Source of the DNA: Astrothelium macrocarpum
Taxonomy: Eukaryota > Ascomycota > Dothideomycetes > Trypetheliales > Trypetheliaceae
Length of the DNA: 64,000 nt
Direction of reading: 5' to 3'
Assembly: GCA_021030915.1 (NCBI GenBank)
Contig: JAGEMR010000023.1
Coordinates: 305,143-369,142, forward strand
The notes beneath the pieces are model-generated. The model did no database searches. It had not been told where the DNA came from and saw nothing but the letters and a program-made list of their open reading frames with translations. Shown one piece after another: positions 23,414 to 34,516 of this stretch. Position numbers and translations under genes: made by a program. The first letter of the stretch is position 1. Every line of letters begins with the position of its first letter.

Positions 23414-23749
23414 GTTAATGATAAATCAATGGCGAGTGAATGGACGGGAGATAGAGAAGATTGAGGCAAAACACAATCAAGACGCATAAGGTGCAGCATG
23501 TGAAAGTGCGTCATTCTATCTTCATAGCTGGGTGGCCCAAGCTCCCAGCTGTGTCGCGTAGCTACCTTAACCTAGACGCGTCGAAGTGTCCAAATGTGTG
23601 GACAAAGGCAGAGCAAGTGATATCTGGAGAATGAGGCATACAAAGCGACGCACACGAACGAAACAGTTCTTTCTTCTTCACCATCAAACTATCCTCATGG
23701 CATCACCTCCAGATAAATTATCCGCGCCTGATCTTGAGCTACTATCAGA
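23414..23749. promoter_or_regulatory. Divergent promoter region
   Basis: About 335 bp separate the ATGs of the flavin monooxygenase (minus) and the PCI protein (plus), so the two promoters must share this space. No specific element was identified. Confidence 0.35.
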
Positions 23750-25749
23750 ATGGCAAAGCGCAAGGGCGGCAAACGCGTGTCCGCCAATCAAAGCGATACC
23801 AGCTTCGTTAGTTCTGCTCCTCCTGCCGCAGATTCCGGCGCCAGTCGACCCTTAGACCTTGTTCCATTCTTAACCAATGTTTTAAACAAGGCTGCACCAC
23901 CATCACTGGACAGGCAGACTGTTTCTGACATCTACTCACACGTTATTAGCCAAGTCGCCGCTGATCCTGACAATCCCACCCAAGACGATCTTGCCAATGC
24001 GCGTGTTCCCTTAGCCGAAGCCATCGCTGCAGCCAAGCAAGACGCGACTGATCCACCAGCAGCAGCTTCCCATCCAGATCAACCAGCTCAACCCGAGGAA
24101 AAAATCACTCTGGATGCCGTCGTTACGAAGCCTGCGCCTGATGCGCCTCCAATGGCCCTTACCCCAACTCTCGCCCAATTCCTCGCCGAGATTTCAACGA
24201 TCCTACGCGACAAAGATGGCAACAAGCTCAAGGACTATTTGCTCATCGAGCCACCCTACTCTCCCATCTACCAGACCATGATTGATGAAATCACCAAAAT
24301 TTATCCAAAAGACAACAGCAAGGCATTGGAATCTGACATTGAGACCGCATTGCCTGAAGTTCGTGACGCCGGTGATGGCACGTCCTGGGGCGCCTTCACT
24401 GCAGCCCTGGCCCAATACTTTACTTTCTTGCGTGATGTGGACATGAATGACTTGCTGCGTACATACTTTCACCTTTCTGTACTCGTCTCGTACGTTACAT
24501 CTCGCGTACACTATTTGTTCAACAACACACTAATTGAAACAACAGAAAGACCAACACCGCTCTTACTCATCCATCCATGGGAATTGTGATCCTGCCTACC
24601 GTCATTGCCTTTTCAAAAATCCTCTCCCGTTTGTCTATTGGTCTTGAAAAACAATCGAGCGTTATGCGACCGCTCGTTCGCAAAGCGATGATGGAAGGCG
24701 GAACTAGGGAGTCTTTGCCAGAAAAAGCTACCAACATTATGCGACAGGCCTTTGTAACATGCCTAAACGATAGGACCGGAGGTATTAATGGCTTGAGGGA
24801 GGGCAAGCCAGAGGGCAAAAAAGTCGCCATTTACACCATCGCCAACCTATGCCTCAAAATCTTATTCGATTGCAAAAAAGTTCGCAACGCAGAAACATTC
24901 TTCAACAACATCTACGCCTCAGCTCCTCCTCTTGAAGCCTACCCGGCTGCTGAACGTGTCACTTATCTCTATTACTTGGGCCGTTTCCACTTCATCTTCG
25001 GACACTACTATCGTGCTGTTCTTGCACTTGACGCCGCCTATGCCCAGTGTCTGCCTAGTGCCTTCAAGCAGCGCCGCATCATCCTCATCTACTTGGTCAC
25101 TTCGAGTATCATCCTTGGCCGCTTCCCTTCCAACGCGCTCTATCAACGTCCTGAAGCTAAAGGTCTTGCTGAGAAATTCCAGCCAATCTGCCAAGCGATT
25201 GCAAAGGGAGATCTTGCTACATTCAAACAATTGACCAGCGTCACTCGCCCCGACGCTGAATGGTTTCTCAAATACCGCATTCTCTTGCAGCTTGGTAGTC
25301 GCTGTACTGTGCTCGTCTGGAGGTCCCTATGCCGCAAAGTCTTCCTCTTGACCGGTGACGTTGGCGACATGACTTCACGCAAGGCATCCACATTGAACCT
25401 CAAGGATGTCCTCATTGCATTTCGCTACATGGAAAGCCGTGCCCTATCAGCTGGAAAAGAGGTCTACGTTGATCCTGATTTCAAGGGTGTGGTGGACCCC
25501 AAGGACGGTGAACCACGCCTTCCCGAAATGCTGGAAATCGAAAGCATCATGTCCTCACTCATCGTTCAAGGATTTCTGGGGGGCTTCATAAGCCACAAAC
25601 AGCTAAAATTCGCGATCCAAGGCGCGAAGCGTAAGGGACCATTGGTGGCAGGATTTCCGAACGTCTGGGAGATAATCAAGTCCAAGAACGACAATGAAGT
25701 TCCTGGCTGGAAAGTTGTGGGGGGCCTCGGGGGGGCGGAGTCTGGCTGA
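23750..25749 (+). CDS. THP1: PCI-domain protein, Thp1/PCID2 (TREX-2) family
   Basis: Two exons, 23750-24489 and 24546-25749, intron of 56 bp (GTACGT ... CAACAG, branch CACTAAT), about 647 aa. It begins with a basic MAKRKGGKR (possible nuclear signal) and an Ala/Pro/Asp-rich disordered region to about residue 140. The helical TPR-like and PCI parts carry LPSAFKQRRIILIYLV, SIILGRFPS, LAEKFQPICQAIAKGDL and the winged-helix end IESIMSSLIVQGFLGGFISHKQLKF. These match the Thp1/PCID2/Csn12 group. In yeast, Thp1 with Sac3 forms the TREX-2 mRNA-export platform at nuclear pores. The paralogue Csn12 is the alternative; the basic N-terminus and the long disordered extension favour Thp1. Confidence 0.75.
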
Positions 25750-26186
25750 GGGATTCCCGGGAATGACATTGGGAGGTTTACTTATTCTCAGATCAGGTAG
25801 TGAAATGCAAGAAGAAATCACTTTGCCATCGAATGCTACTAGAGTCATGGGGGTTGCCTCGTACAATTATTGGTCATCCCAAGTAATGATTGGTGATGCA
25901 AGATGAAAGCTGAATCATGCAATTTTGTGCCGGTTAGATCTACTAGAAATTCATGCGATGATCTATTTAAGGAATGCTCACCGACCTTTGATCCGATCGA
26001 TTTGCGTATCGAAATCCACATTTTCGATTGTCGACGTCATTGCATTCTCCAGTGCCCCTCATTAATCTTCCACTGATCTGATCGTCTTCTTTTCGATCCA
26101 AGATTATACCAATTTTCATTTTCTGAATTCTAAACTGTAAGTGCTCCTTAGACATACCCCAGTCTTTTGATCGTACTTTACATGTT
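25750..26186. promoter_or_regulatory. Bli-3 upstream region with clustered GATC/CGAT motifs
   Basis: It holds GATCGA at 25995-26000 and several further GATC, CGAT and TCGA words between about 25985 and 26105, plus another near 26168. GATCGA is the known consensus core for the White Collar light-response complex in Neurospora, and the downstream gene is a Bli-3 homologue. A CTGTAAGT at about 26135 could be the donor of a 5' UTR intron. Regulation by light is inferred. Confidence 0.4.
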
Positions 26187-27041
26187 ATGACTGCCCCTGT
26201 GCTTCTACGACGACATCTCCTACGTTCTCGTCTACCCCACATTAGGCCACCACTTACGTCTTACAGCACATTTAAAGTCTCTTCACTACGTCGAACGACT
26301 TTATATTTTCACACAAGCCACAATCTCAATACAAGACCCGACAGGATGTCATTCAGCAACACAGATACCGGCGATAAGCCAGCGGACCCATATCTCCAAA
26401 AGAACCTCCAAGACCCTCCTCTCTCAGAAAAGGTGGAGGATCTCGTGAAATTCGTCGAGAAATCCAAATTCTGCATGATGACAACAAGAATAGCATCTAG
26501 CGGACTGCTCGTCTCGCGCTGCATGGCCCTCGCCGCCAAGGTAACGTCTTCTCTCTCCCTTACCACTCCCTCTTGTCCTATCATTTTCCAGTGCTCCAAG
26601 CTTACGCTTAAATAGGAAGGAAACGGCATTGATCTCCTCTTCCACGCCAACTCCGAATCTGGCAAGACTGACGACCTCGAATCCGACCCGGACATCAATC
26701 TCGCTTTTCTCAACCCCTCTGGCGAATGGGCGTCCATCTCCGGGCGTGCTAGCTTAATCACCGACCGCTCTGTTGTCCAAAAATACTACTCTCCCGCGCT
26801 AAAAGCGTGGATTGGTGATTTGGGGGATGGAAAACACGATGGTGGGCCTGAGGACCCAAGGATTTTGGTTATCAAGGTCAATGCGAAGACGGCGCAGTAT
26901 GCGATCAGTGACCGGACGACGGTGGGCGGGTTTGTGGAGTTTGCAAAAGGTGTGGCCACGGGAGAGGCGCCGAAGGTGAATAAGTTGAGGCATATTGGTG
27001 AGGAGGAGTTGAAGGAGTGGAGAGAGTCTGGGGGAAAATAG
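26187..27041 (+). CDS. bli-3: Bli-3-like FMN-binding protein (pyridoxamine 5'-phosphate oxidase-like fold)
   Basis: Two exons, 26187-26540 and 26616-27041, intron of 75 bp (GTAACG ... AATAG). The conserved Bli-3 body starts at MSFSNTDTGDKPADPY (26346) and runs 206 aa: KFCMMTTR, VSRCMALAAKEGNG across the splice, LLFHANSESGKTDDL, FLNPSGEWASISG, VQKYYSPALKAWIGDLGDG and PEDPRI. This is the general-stress-protein-26/PNPOx-like flavin-binding family; the Neurospora member is blue-light induced. Upstream in frame is a 53-residue extension rich in Arg, Leu and Ser, with no acidic residue until its end. It looks like a mitochondrial presequence, hence the longer start (259 aa). Use of the inner ATG would give a cytosolic form. 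Confidence 0.9.
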
Positions 27042-27216
27042 AGGAATTCTCGACGAGAAATGTTAAGGAAGGAACATGAAGAATGAGATTGGGATGGCAA
27101 TTGGTGGGCAAGGATATCTCAACTTGATGCATTACTCCATGGAGAAGGGTCATACTTTTTTCGAGAAGCACTAGTCCTCAAATGCAAACACTGCTCTATG
27201 TAGCTAAGGCCTCTGT

Positions 27217-28953
27217 CTATTTCGTCTTCTTCTCCTGTTGCTCCTCCTCCCTTGTATCCTCCTTTGCTGGCTTCAACATCCGATAACACTCCATCACAAA
27301 TTGTCTCTCCAACAATAACCTACAACATCCAAAATTAGCGTCATATCCCAAACTCGCACAACGCGAAACACTTACAACAACCCCACATGCACCACTCCAA
27401 TCCCCCCTGACCTCCCAACTTCCCCCCAAACCCCCAATCTCCCCCCCCACCCCTCCGTCCCACTCACCACCACCCAAACCCCCACACTCACCCCGAGACT
27501 CCCCCACCCCGGCAACGCTCTCCTCCACCCGCCCACCACCCCCCTCTCCGCAAACCAAGCCCTCGCAAACCCGACCCCCCACACGATCCTTCCCCCCAAA
27601 TTCACCACATTCGCCACCACCAACGCGACCCCACCCCACCCCCGCCCCAGCAGCAGCCACGCAGCCGTCGCAAACCCGACAAAGCTGGCGCCCATGGCGA
27701 CGCTCTGGCGCGCGAGGTCGCGCGAGTCGGCCACCGCCGCGACGAACGCCTCGACGACGCCGTTGACCGCCAGCACGGGGATGTAGCGGACGTACGCGGC
27801 GAGCACCGCGGGCGCCGCCGTCGCGGTCCAGCGCGCGCCGAGCAGGAGCGGGGTCACGCGCGGGATGAGCGGGGGTGCGAGGAGCAGGAGGGGCAGCGAG
27901 AAGAGGGTGTAGGTGTGCAGGAGGAGGAGGAGGGTGTGGTGGGCTTGGTGGAGGGAGGCCGTGGGGGAAGAGGGGGTTTTGGAAGAGGGTGGGGGCGCGC
28001 ACAGTCTGGCGAAGAGAGTCCGGCTGCTTTCTTCGATGGGCTGGAAGAGCATGCGCGCGATGAGGCCGCCGTAGTTGGCGGCGAGGGCGTAGGCGCCTTG
28101 GTCGGCGAGCGTGGCGAGCGTGGTGAGCAGGAGGGAGTCGCCTTGGGTGAGGAGGTATTTGAGTGTGGATTGGAGGAGGAGGCTGAAGGTGAGGTTGGTG
28201 AGGGGGCGAGAGAAGTAGGAGAAGATGTATTGGTTTGATTTGCTGCTTAGGTTGGGTTTTAGTAAAAGAGCGGAGTGGTTGAATTTGTATCTGAGTTTTG
28301 ACGCACTTGTTTTGCATCCTCTTTGGTAATAACGAGAAGCCTTCTTTGAGTCCAGTAGGCTGAAGGAGGTATAGATAGCTTGCAAGTAGTCCCATAGCGA
28401 ATGCGAATTGGCCGTTGGCAAAAGGCATTACGCCCACGTCAAGATTGGATCGATGGGCCAGGATGACAGAACCACAAGTAACGGCCGTCCGCGCAAGAGC
28501 AGCAAAACCTTCTGCGGAAGCTCTAACTTTGAATAGCATTTTTTGAGAGGCAGCGGCGAATCCTGGTTCTGAGAGAAGTTCAATTACTGTGGCCACTGCG
28601 TATATTTTAATGGCATTCGGAAAGTTTGCAATATTTGGTAGATCAGACCGAAGATATAGAGATGCGAGCACAATTGCTAGTGGACTTCCCAGTAAGACTG
28701 CCAGGTAAGCCAGGTTAACCACTGCTTGAATGCCATCTTGCTGTCGTTGTAGTGCGACACGAAGACTTTCCCGCGCGAAATAAAGCACAGTGATTGAGTA
28801 GAGTTCAAGCTGAACAGCTGCGCCAAGTATCTCAGGCGAGAGATAGCGCAGAATGAATTGATTGACTCCAAAGGTAAGGGCTCTTGAACCAATCTGAAGA
28901 AGAATGAGGAATGTTGCGCCTCTCGCTGACGCAGAAAGGACAGAACTAGACAT
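27217..28953 (-). CDS. RFT1: Rft1-family ER lipid-linked oligosaccharide transporter
   Basis: Three exons, 28953-28307, 28242-27376 and 27319-27217 (introns of 64 and 56 bp, donors GTGCGT and GTAAGT), about 538 aa. Multi-pass ER membrane protein required for placing dolichol-linked Man5GlcNAc2 for N-glycosylation. Family signatures: LILLQIGSRALTFGVNQFILRYLSPE at the N-terminus, ELYSITVLYFARESLR, then FSYFSRPLTNLTFSLLLQS, LTQGDSLLLT, QGAYALAANYGGLIARMLFQPIEES and YIPVLAVNGVVEAFV. The tail is Lys/Glu-rich and probably cytosolic. Between about 27650 and 28150 the gene is very GC-rich, which creates long antisense frames that I disregard. Confidence 0.92.
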   Translation of the reverse strand: MSSSVLSASARGATFLILLQIGSRALTFGVNQFILRYLSPEILGAAVQLELYSITVLYFARESLRVALQRQQDGIQAVVNLAYLAVLLGSPLAIVLASLYLRSDLPNIANFPNAIKIYAVATVIELLSEPGFAAASQKMLFKVRASAEGFAALARTAVTCGSVILAHRSNLDVGVMPFANGQFAFAMGLLASYLYLLQPTGLKEGFSLLPKRMQNKCVKTQIQIQPLRSFTKTQPKQQIKPIHLLLLLSPPHQPHLQPPPPIHTQIPPHPRRLPPAHHARHARRPRRLRPRRQLRRPHRAHALPAHRRKQPDSLRQTVRAPTLFQNPLFPHGLPPPSPPHPPPPPAHLHPLLAAPPAPRTPAHPARDPAPARRALDRDGGARGARRVRPLHPRAGGQRRRRGVRRGGGRLARPRAPERRHGRQLCRVCDGCVAAAGAGVGWGRVGGGECGEFGGKDRVGGRVCEGLVCGEGGGGRVEESVAGVGESRGECGGLGGGEWDGGVGGEIGGLGGSWEVRGDWSGACGVVVSVSRCASLGYDANFGCCRLLLERQFVMECYRMLKPAKEDTREEEQQEKKTK

Positions 28954-29746
28954 TTCTAAAGCTGTACATTGGGAAGATTGTCTTGAGAGTATTCACGGCC
29001 TCGAAGTTCTTTATGCTAGTATCAAAACATCCTAGGTGTTTGGAATGATGCAGCCGGAGAGAAAGATGCCATGGTACGATCTCGTCAAGTGCATCTCGAC
29101 ATGGTGCCTTCAGAGTCATCATGATTGGCCACGCCACCTACCTTTTCTATTTTCTTGGATTGTTCAGAATTTTTATCCGTGCCAATTGTGCTTTTGTTCC
29201 TACGATCGCTTTATGTACGTGTTTTGGTCTAAATCAAGGTATTGGTTTAATGGAAATCTTTGCTCGAAGGACGAAATTGACCTTCGTGTCTATTGTGGGC
29301 AAACAAAATTCATTTAGGTATTGTGTGACTGTATAGCTAATCAAATTCTCTGCGCCCATCCATCCATAACTATTCACAGAGTATCAGGTTCGTTAGGCTT
29401 TCTAGAAAACATCGGGAAACATTTCGACCTTGAACCAAGGACCCGGTTTCGAAAACTAAACTTCGTATTGGACCATACGTCCAGACCTTGGTCTCTTCTT
29501 AATCCGTCCCCGCATTCGCTAAACCAAAAGTTGGCCGCTGAGTAATTGATCGTGCCCTTTGGCTCATACTGACATCTGTAAGAAGATCTGAATTACTAGG
29601 TTCCAGGGTCTGCCCGCAACAATTATGTCTCTCACCGAAAGCACCGAGACCTCGTTTGTTATTCCAATGGGCGTTCTCCACGGTGAATCATCTGTCTTTA
29701 GGAGCTCTGATACACCCCGGAGGTATTCCTGGTAAATGGCGCAAGA
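28954..29746. other. Intergenic, no gene recognised
   Basis: About 790 bp between the Rft1 start and the end of the broken RhoGAP gene. It should hold the Rft1 promoter on the left. Only short unassigned ORFs are seen on both strands. Confidence 0.5.
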
Positions 29747-31821
29747 TTAATTTTTACCACTTGGTTTGGTCTGTAATACCAAAAAACTTTTATGAGTCTT
29801 TATTAAAAACATCAAGACAAGTTGTGACAGTCGAACTTCATCAGCGTTAAGTTTATGCTCGGTCGAAGCCAGAATTGCGGGCTGGAACAATGCACCCATT
29901 TTTTCTGTCGTCATTTTGTTGATTTCGGACTTGCTAGCGAAGACAGCTAGCAAATCTAGTAGGTAAAGAAATAAAAGCCGATTGAGTGGTAGTAGCTCGG
30001 TTACTAGTTTCACATAAATCGGCGTCAACTCGATAGTAAGCTGGCGGAAAGCTTTACCTCGGGAAGCTTTACCTATCCAATGTATCTCCGACGCAGCTGG
30101 TCTCGGATTCTCGACTGGTTCCTTTACGATGCTCTCAAGATTGCAACGTCTCAAAGGCTCTCGGAAGCGCTCGTAGAAATTATATGGGATCACCGGCTCT
30201 GGAAACATTGAGAGATATCTAAGTAGTACATTTGCAGCATCTTGAACAGTATAACCGGTCTAGTCAAGTCCCTTGCCATAGCGGTCGGCACTATCGAACT
30301 TATTTTGTAGCTCTTTAACGCGAATAGGAGAACCACTTTGCTCGAAAATATACTCGATTGTGGTGGCTAGGAAATGGATGTCAGTGGGGATGAAGAGTAG
30401 CAGGACCAAGGAACACACCGTTTTCTTTCAGAAAAACACCGCACTTTGCAACAATAATGGGAACATAGCCGTATATGATACTATTGCGATGTACATCATA
30501 CAACGAAATTGCAACATTAGCAAATCGAATGCTGATTGCAAGTGGCACTCCAAAAATACGTGGCGGCTTAGGAGCAGTGTGTGGTTTGGCTTCCCTTGGT
30601 AATCTTTTGCATTGCTTCAACCACGTTTTGAGTTCTGTTCCTCGCTGTGCTGGAGGTTTGAGATGCGAGAACATGCCACCTGCCGTGTTGAGTTTTACAT
30701 CATTCGCATAGGATTTGACGATAGGGTTGAAGTTGTAGCAATGGGCATTAGTGATTTCAGTAGCATATACGGGAATAGCGATGACGGCGATGTTTGATAT
30801 TTCGCCTAGTGTTGTGGATGAGCATATGGAAAACGCCAGACTGCTACGTACATCGCTGATAAGGAAAGACTGCGAGTGGTTTCCTGAAGTATGACGGTAA
30901 ACACGTGATCTGTGGAGTATCTCTTCAAAATTTGAGGCACGAGGCTGCCTATTATCTCCAGTGCCCGGCGAGGCCTCGCTAAAAGTAGGTGATTCTTGAC
31001 CGCATTCCTGGAGCGAGGGAGTTTGCGATGCCCCGTTCTTTGTGTTTGCGTGGTCGGATTCTGTCGAGCGTCTGTCGGCGCCAAGACTGGCTGCTGGGTC
31101 TGACACAGCATACAACTCGTCGTCAAGCTGTGAACTGACCACGTCAGCCTCTGAGATAATGTTAGATGTCATTCCTCCTGCAGCACCGGCACTCAATCCA
31201 ATGTCAGGCTTATTCAGAGCTGCGATTTCGATGTTGCGCAATCGCAAGGAAAGATCTTGATTTGTTCTAAGGACTTGGTTGACAGTATCACAGAGGCGAT
31301 CCATGTTCGTTTCGGCTTCATTCATCTTGTTACTAAATGGAGTTACCAAACAAGCTCGTAAGGTTTCTTGCTCCTGTTTCGAGTGCAAACCACTGTAAGA
31401 TGTTTAGCATAAGGCTGAAAGTGATTTTATGGTTCACAAGCCGCTGAATCAATGCTTCAATTTGATCTTTCTTGAGTAACCACTTTGCCCGATCTATAGC
31501 TCGCATTCCAGAATCGGCATTCAGTTTCTTCAAGATCGCTGAGAGGTCAGAATACGTTTGTACGCATATAGTAGTTGTTGCTGCTATGTGCTCGACCGTC
31601 ATCATCTGTCGTCGCACAAGTGGAGCATGTGCTCTATCCTCAATATAAAGTTGGAGCTGTTCCAATATCAGAGCATTGCTGTTAACCTCTTGAACAGCTG
31701 CATGGGCTGCTGTGGACGCTTCTGCTACTGAATTTGAGACCTTCCAGAGCAGCTCAATAATTTCCTTTCCAGCACTTAGCAAGCATGCCACGGAGGCTCC
31801 AACTGAGAGTGGGTCACCCAT
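29747..31821 (-). pseudogene. Broken SesA-like N-terminal domain/RhoGAP fusion gene
   Basis: Read from the minus strand. From 31821, MGDPLSVGASVACLLSAGKEI begins a helical N-terminal domain of the kind found before STAND or ankyrin regions in fungi. The frame breaks near 31390, where no usable intron exists, and resumes with a coiled region (NKMNEAETNMDRL, NQDLSLRLRNIE) and SRVYRHTSGNHS ... EISNIAVIAIPVYA. It then passes into a RhoGAP region: IFGVPLAISIRFANVAISL, YGYVPIIVAKCGVFLKEN, a plausible 52-bp intron (30367-30418), IEYIFEQSGSPIRVKELQ, then TAG at 30262-30260 where the family has Trp (GLDWTGYTV-type), and YTVQDAANVLLRYL, FPEPVIPYNFYERFREPL, LLDLLAVFASKSEINKM. One frameshift plus one nonsense codon make it a probable pseudogene. 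Sequencing error cannot be excluded. Confidence 0.75.
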
Positions 31822-32552
31822 ACTTGGGCTAATAATAATCAAGCAATAGCGGTGCTAGCTTTGTGGCTCTGTGAGGCCTGGGTGGATATTTTGCAGTCAT
31901 TCCACAATTTTCTCATGGATCCAGAACTTTATCTGGCTAAAAGGATACCGCGTTAAGAAAGGCTGTCGAATGGATTGCAGAAAACAATAGCTGAGAAGGC
32001 TGACTGGCCGGTAAGTTTCGACAGTTTCTTACTTGCACTTCCACAGTTCTTGCAAACACATAGGGCAAGCCGTGTTTGCCAGAAGTCAACCTTCGACCTG
32101 GCACAACCTTGAATAATAGGTGCTATAGTTAGTTTTGTAACTTATCTCGGGGCTTTGCTTTGATCAACCTCGTAAGAGAACTTATTCAAAGCCCGCCTGT
32201 CCACAGTTTGCCATAGTTTGGCATAGTTTGGCCGTCAGTAAATAGTAGCGGAAACCCAACTCTCAGTCTCCGGATTTACACTGACTGTAGGTAGAAGAGA
32301 GAAATGACAAAAGAGTTCTTGCTGAGCCTAGTACATTCCAGTTTTGGAGGTTGGCGAGAAAGTTGTGTCGACTTATGTCAGCATCAGCTTGGTCGCTTAC
32401 TAATAATTAACAAGGATAAGGTACCTGTCGGCCTTACTTTATTCTTGTCCAATCAAGTAAAGTACAAGGCTTGAAACTTAAAACCATATTTGACTATTTA
32501 GTCAACTTTCTTACCTACCTAGTTTTCACGTCAAAAGCTAAGTCTATGAACC
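31822..32552. other. Intergenic with a small direct repeat
   Basis: About 730 bp. A short tandem repeat of CATAGTTTGG occurs around 32208-32232. No gene was recognised. Confidence 0.45.
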
Positions 32553-33244
32553 ATGGGAAGCATGCACACTGCCCCGCGTGAGCATACGATGCCTCCGGCC
32601 ATCAACGTATCTATATCGTGTTCTAAACCATCTTTCGAGCTCGGAGCTGATGACAATTTTGATTTAAAACTTCGAGCAACTTTAACTGCTGATAGTCCAA
32701 TCACTTTGTTTACTGATGGAACAATATTCTCGCAACAAGGAGCAATGATTCACGGAGGCTTCACATTTATTAACATTGATACTGGTAAACATGCCAGCAG
32801 ATGGATTGTTTGCATTAATCGAAGTAAGTAACAATATTTAACATCAACAAGATTTCATAAAGATATAGCTAAATATTTTATAGAGACATCTAGAGCTTTG
32901 TATGTTAGCGCTTCTGTCTCATCTCGTACTTGACTCTACATCCGAACGAACCTATTACTCTCTGCTACTCTCTACTGCCCGCGCATTTCAATTCATGCTT
33001 CAAATCCGATGACCCAAACTACTATCCACAAATTGCTGGCTTGCAATCTGGATGCACATATCGCGTTGGTGTCAGTGAGCAGAAGATTTGGTGGAAATAT
33101 GGTAAGAAGAATGAAGTCTTGAAAGAAGCCTTGAAAGAAGCTAGAGCGACAAGAGCGACGGGAGCTGTCATACAGGAAGATCCGATTAACTTGAATATTT
33201 CGGAAGAGGCGAGATTTTGTTACATTGATACCAGAGGGTCTTAG
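32553..33244 (+). pseudogene. Small fungal protein of unknown function, apparently frameshifted
   Basis: Exon 1, 32553-32823, encodes NVSISCSKPSFELGADDNF and LTADSPITLFTDGTIF, a beta-rich start seen in a family of uncharacterised fungal proteins. A 60-bp intron (GTAAGT ... TTATAG, to 32883) leads to KTSRALYVSASVSSR, which runs into a stop. The second half reads from about 32927 in another frame (YLTLHPNEPITLCYSL, GCTYRVGVSEQKIWWKYGKK, ending at 33244). One base missing near 32926 would explain the break; no GT-AG pair fits there. It may be a recent pseudogene or an assembly error. The function is unknown. Confidence 0.5.
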
Positions 33245-34516
33245 GATGCCACTTTATCTCATGTTCGATAGCCTCGCATTTACTATGCATGTCATATCCT
33301 AACGTGTACTAGTAAAGGCTGTCTCGCAAGAAATTTGCTCTACGAACTATTGTAATAATTGTTCAATGTCCTGGAAAGGCTCTGTCAGATTGCCTTGCAT
33401 GGACCTCGTATCAGTGTCAGTCAGCAAGGACACAAGATCGGGATCAAAAAGCCGCTATAAAACATGGGTCTGCAGACTTCGAGGCGGGATTTCTGTAAGT
33501 ATTGTTACTTTTGCGACACCTTCATGGTCAAGAGAGACGAAACGTTGAACAAAGCTTCCCTTTGACGGAGCATTTGCACACTGCAGATCTATAAGCTCAA
33601 GAGTTTCAAGAGTATCGACTACAAGACGCCCAAGTTGCTTACAGTGGGTTGGGACGCCAATCGTGTGAGTAGATACGAGAGGCTTCAGCTCGCCAACGCA
33701 CAACTCGGCAAGCCTTGTCTACGAATCAAGGCCATTTTCTTGATGGCGTACGAATTCTACTTGGGTAACGCGCGTAAGAAAGGCCGGTCCCATATTCGTC
33801 TACGGGTCGAAAACAGTTGGTTTGGCGTCGTTCCGATGTGTTTTGCTCTGTGAATGCAGACACATCTGCAGTGGTCTTGAAACTGTTCCAATTCAGAAGT
33901 GCTGGGGGTTGCCCTTAATCAACTGGTTCCTCCAAAAGTCGCCTTTCGAAGGTCGTACAATTCGCCTGTATAGAGTTTGCAAGCTACATTGCTGTTTGCT
34001 CGCATCGCTTTCCCAGTACTACCATGCCTTAAAGAGACTTTCCTTGAGGCACTAGTTGCCGAAGCACATCTGTTGAAGCCGAGCACGAGAGCGACGTGAC
34101 TCCAACGCTCCATGCCAATAGCGCGGAAGAAAACATATTCCTCTGGTGGACCGTGACCAATCCAAGTGAGGAGAGGGCGTTTGCATATATTCGCGTTGAC
34201 ACGGTTCAGGAGTCGAAGCAGACCCGCTTGGAACATACACAAGGATCTAGCGTGAGTGGGCCTAGAATAATCGAGCCATCAGCTGTCCTGCATCTTAATC
34301 GATGAATGGAGGGGTAACCTCACGGGGTTATTTGCTAATCAGAGCAGTAGCAAGTCAAAACTCAATGCGTTAACGGAACAAGGCTGCACAGAGACTGATC
34401 CGTTGACCGGAAACTCGCTCTTCCCCGCATTCCCGCATCACATTCGAGCATCTTCCGGTTTTGAGAATTGAGGCAAGTCAGCTCAGTGTAATATTGCTGA
34501 TTCGATTATTCCATCT
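33245..34516. other. Gene-poor stretch with possible decayed coding fragments
   Basis: About 1.27 kb. ORFs at 33366-33548, 33635-33853 and 34096-34305 (plus) look weakly protein-like; the last contains LWWTVTNPSEERAFAYIR. None has a start, splice structure or recognised domain. They could be remains of one dead gene; no firm call. Confidence 0.3.

Noticed and set aside
27372..28421. Two overlapping minus-strand frames suggesting two genes in the Rft1 region
   Set aside because: They join as exons of one Rft1 gene through two ordinary introns.
32208..32232. CATAGTTTGG repeats as a CRISPR-like array
   Set aside because: Only two or three directly adjacent short copies without spacers, in a eukaryotic context.
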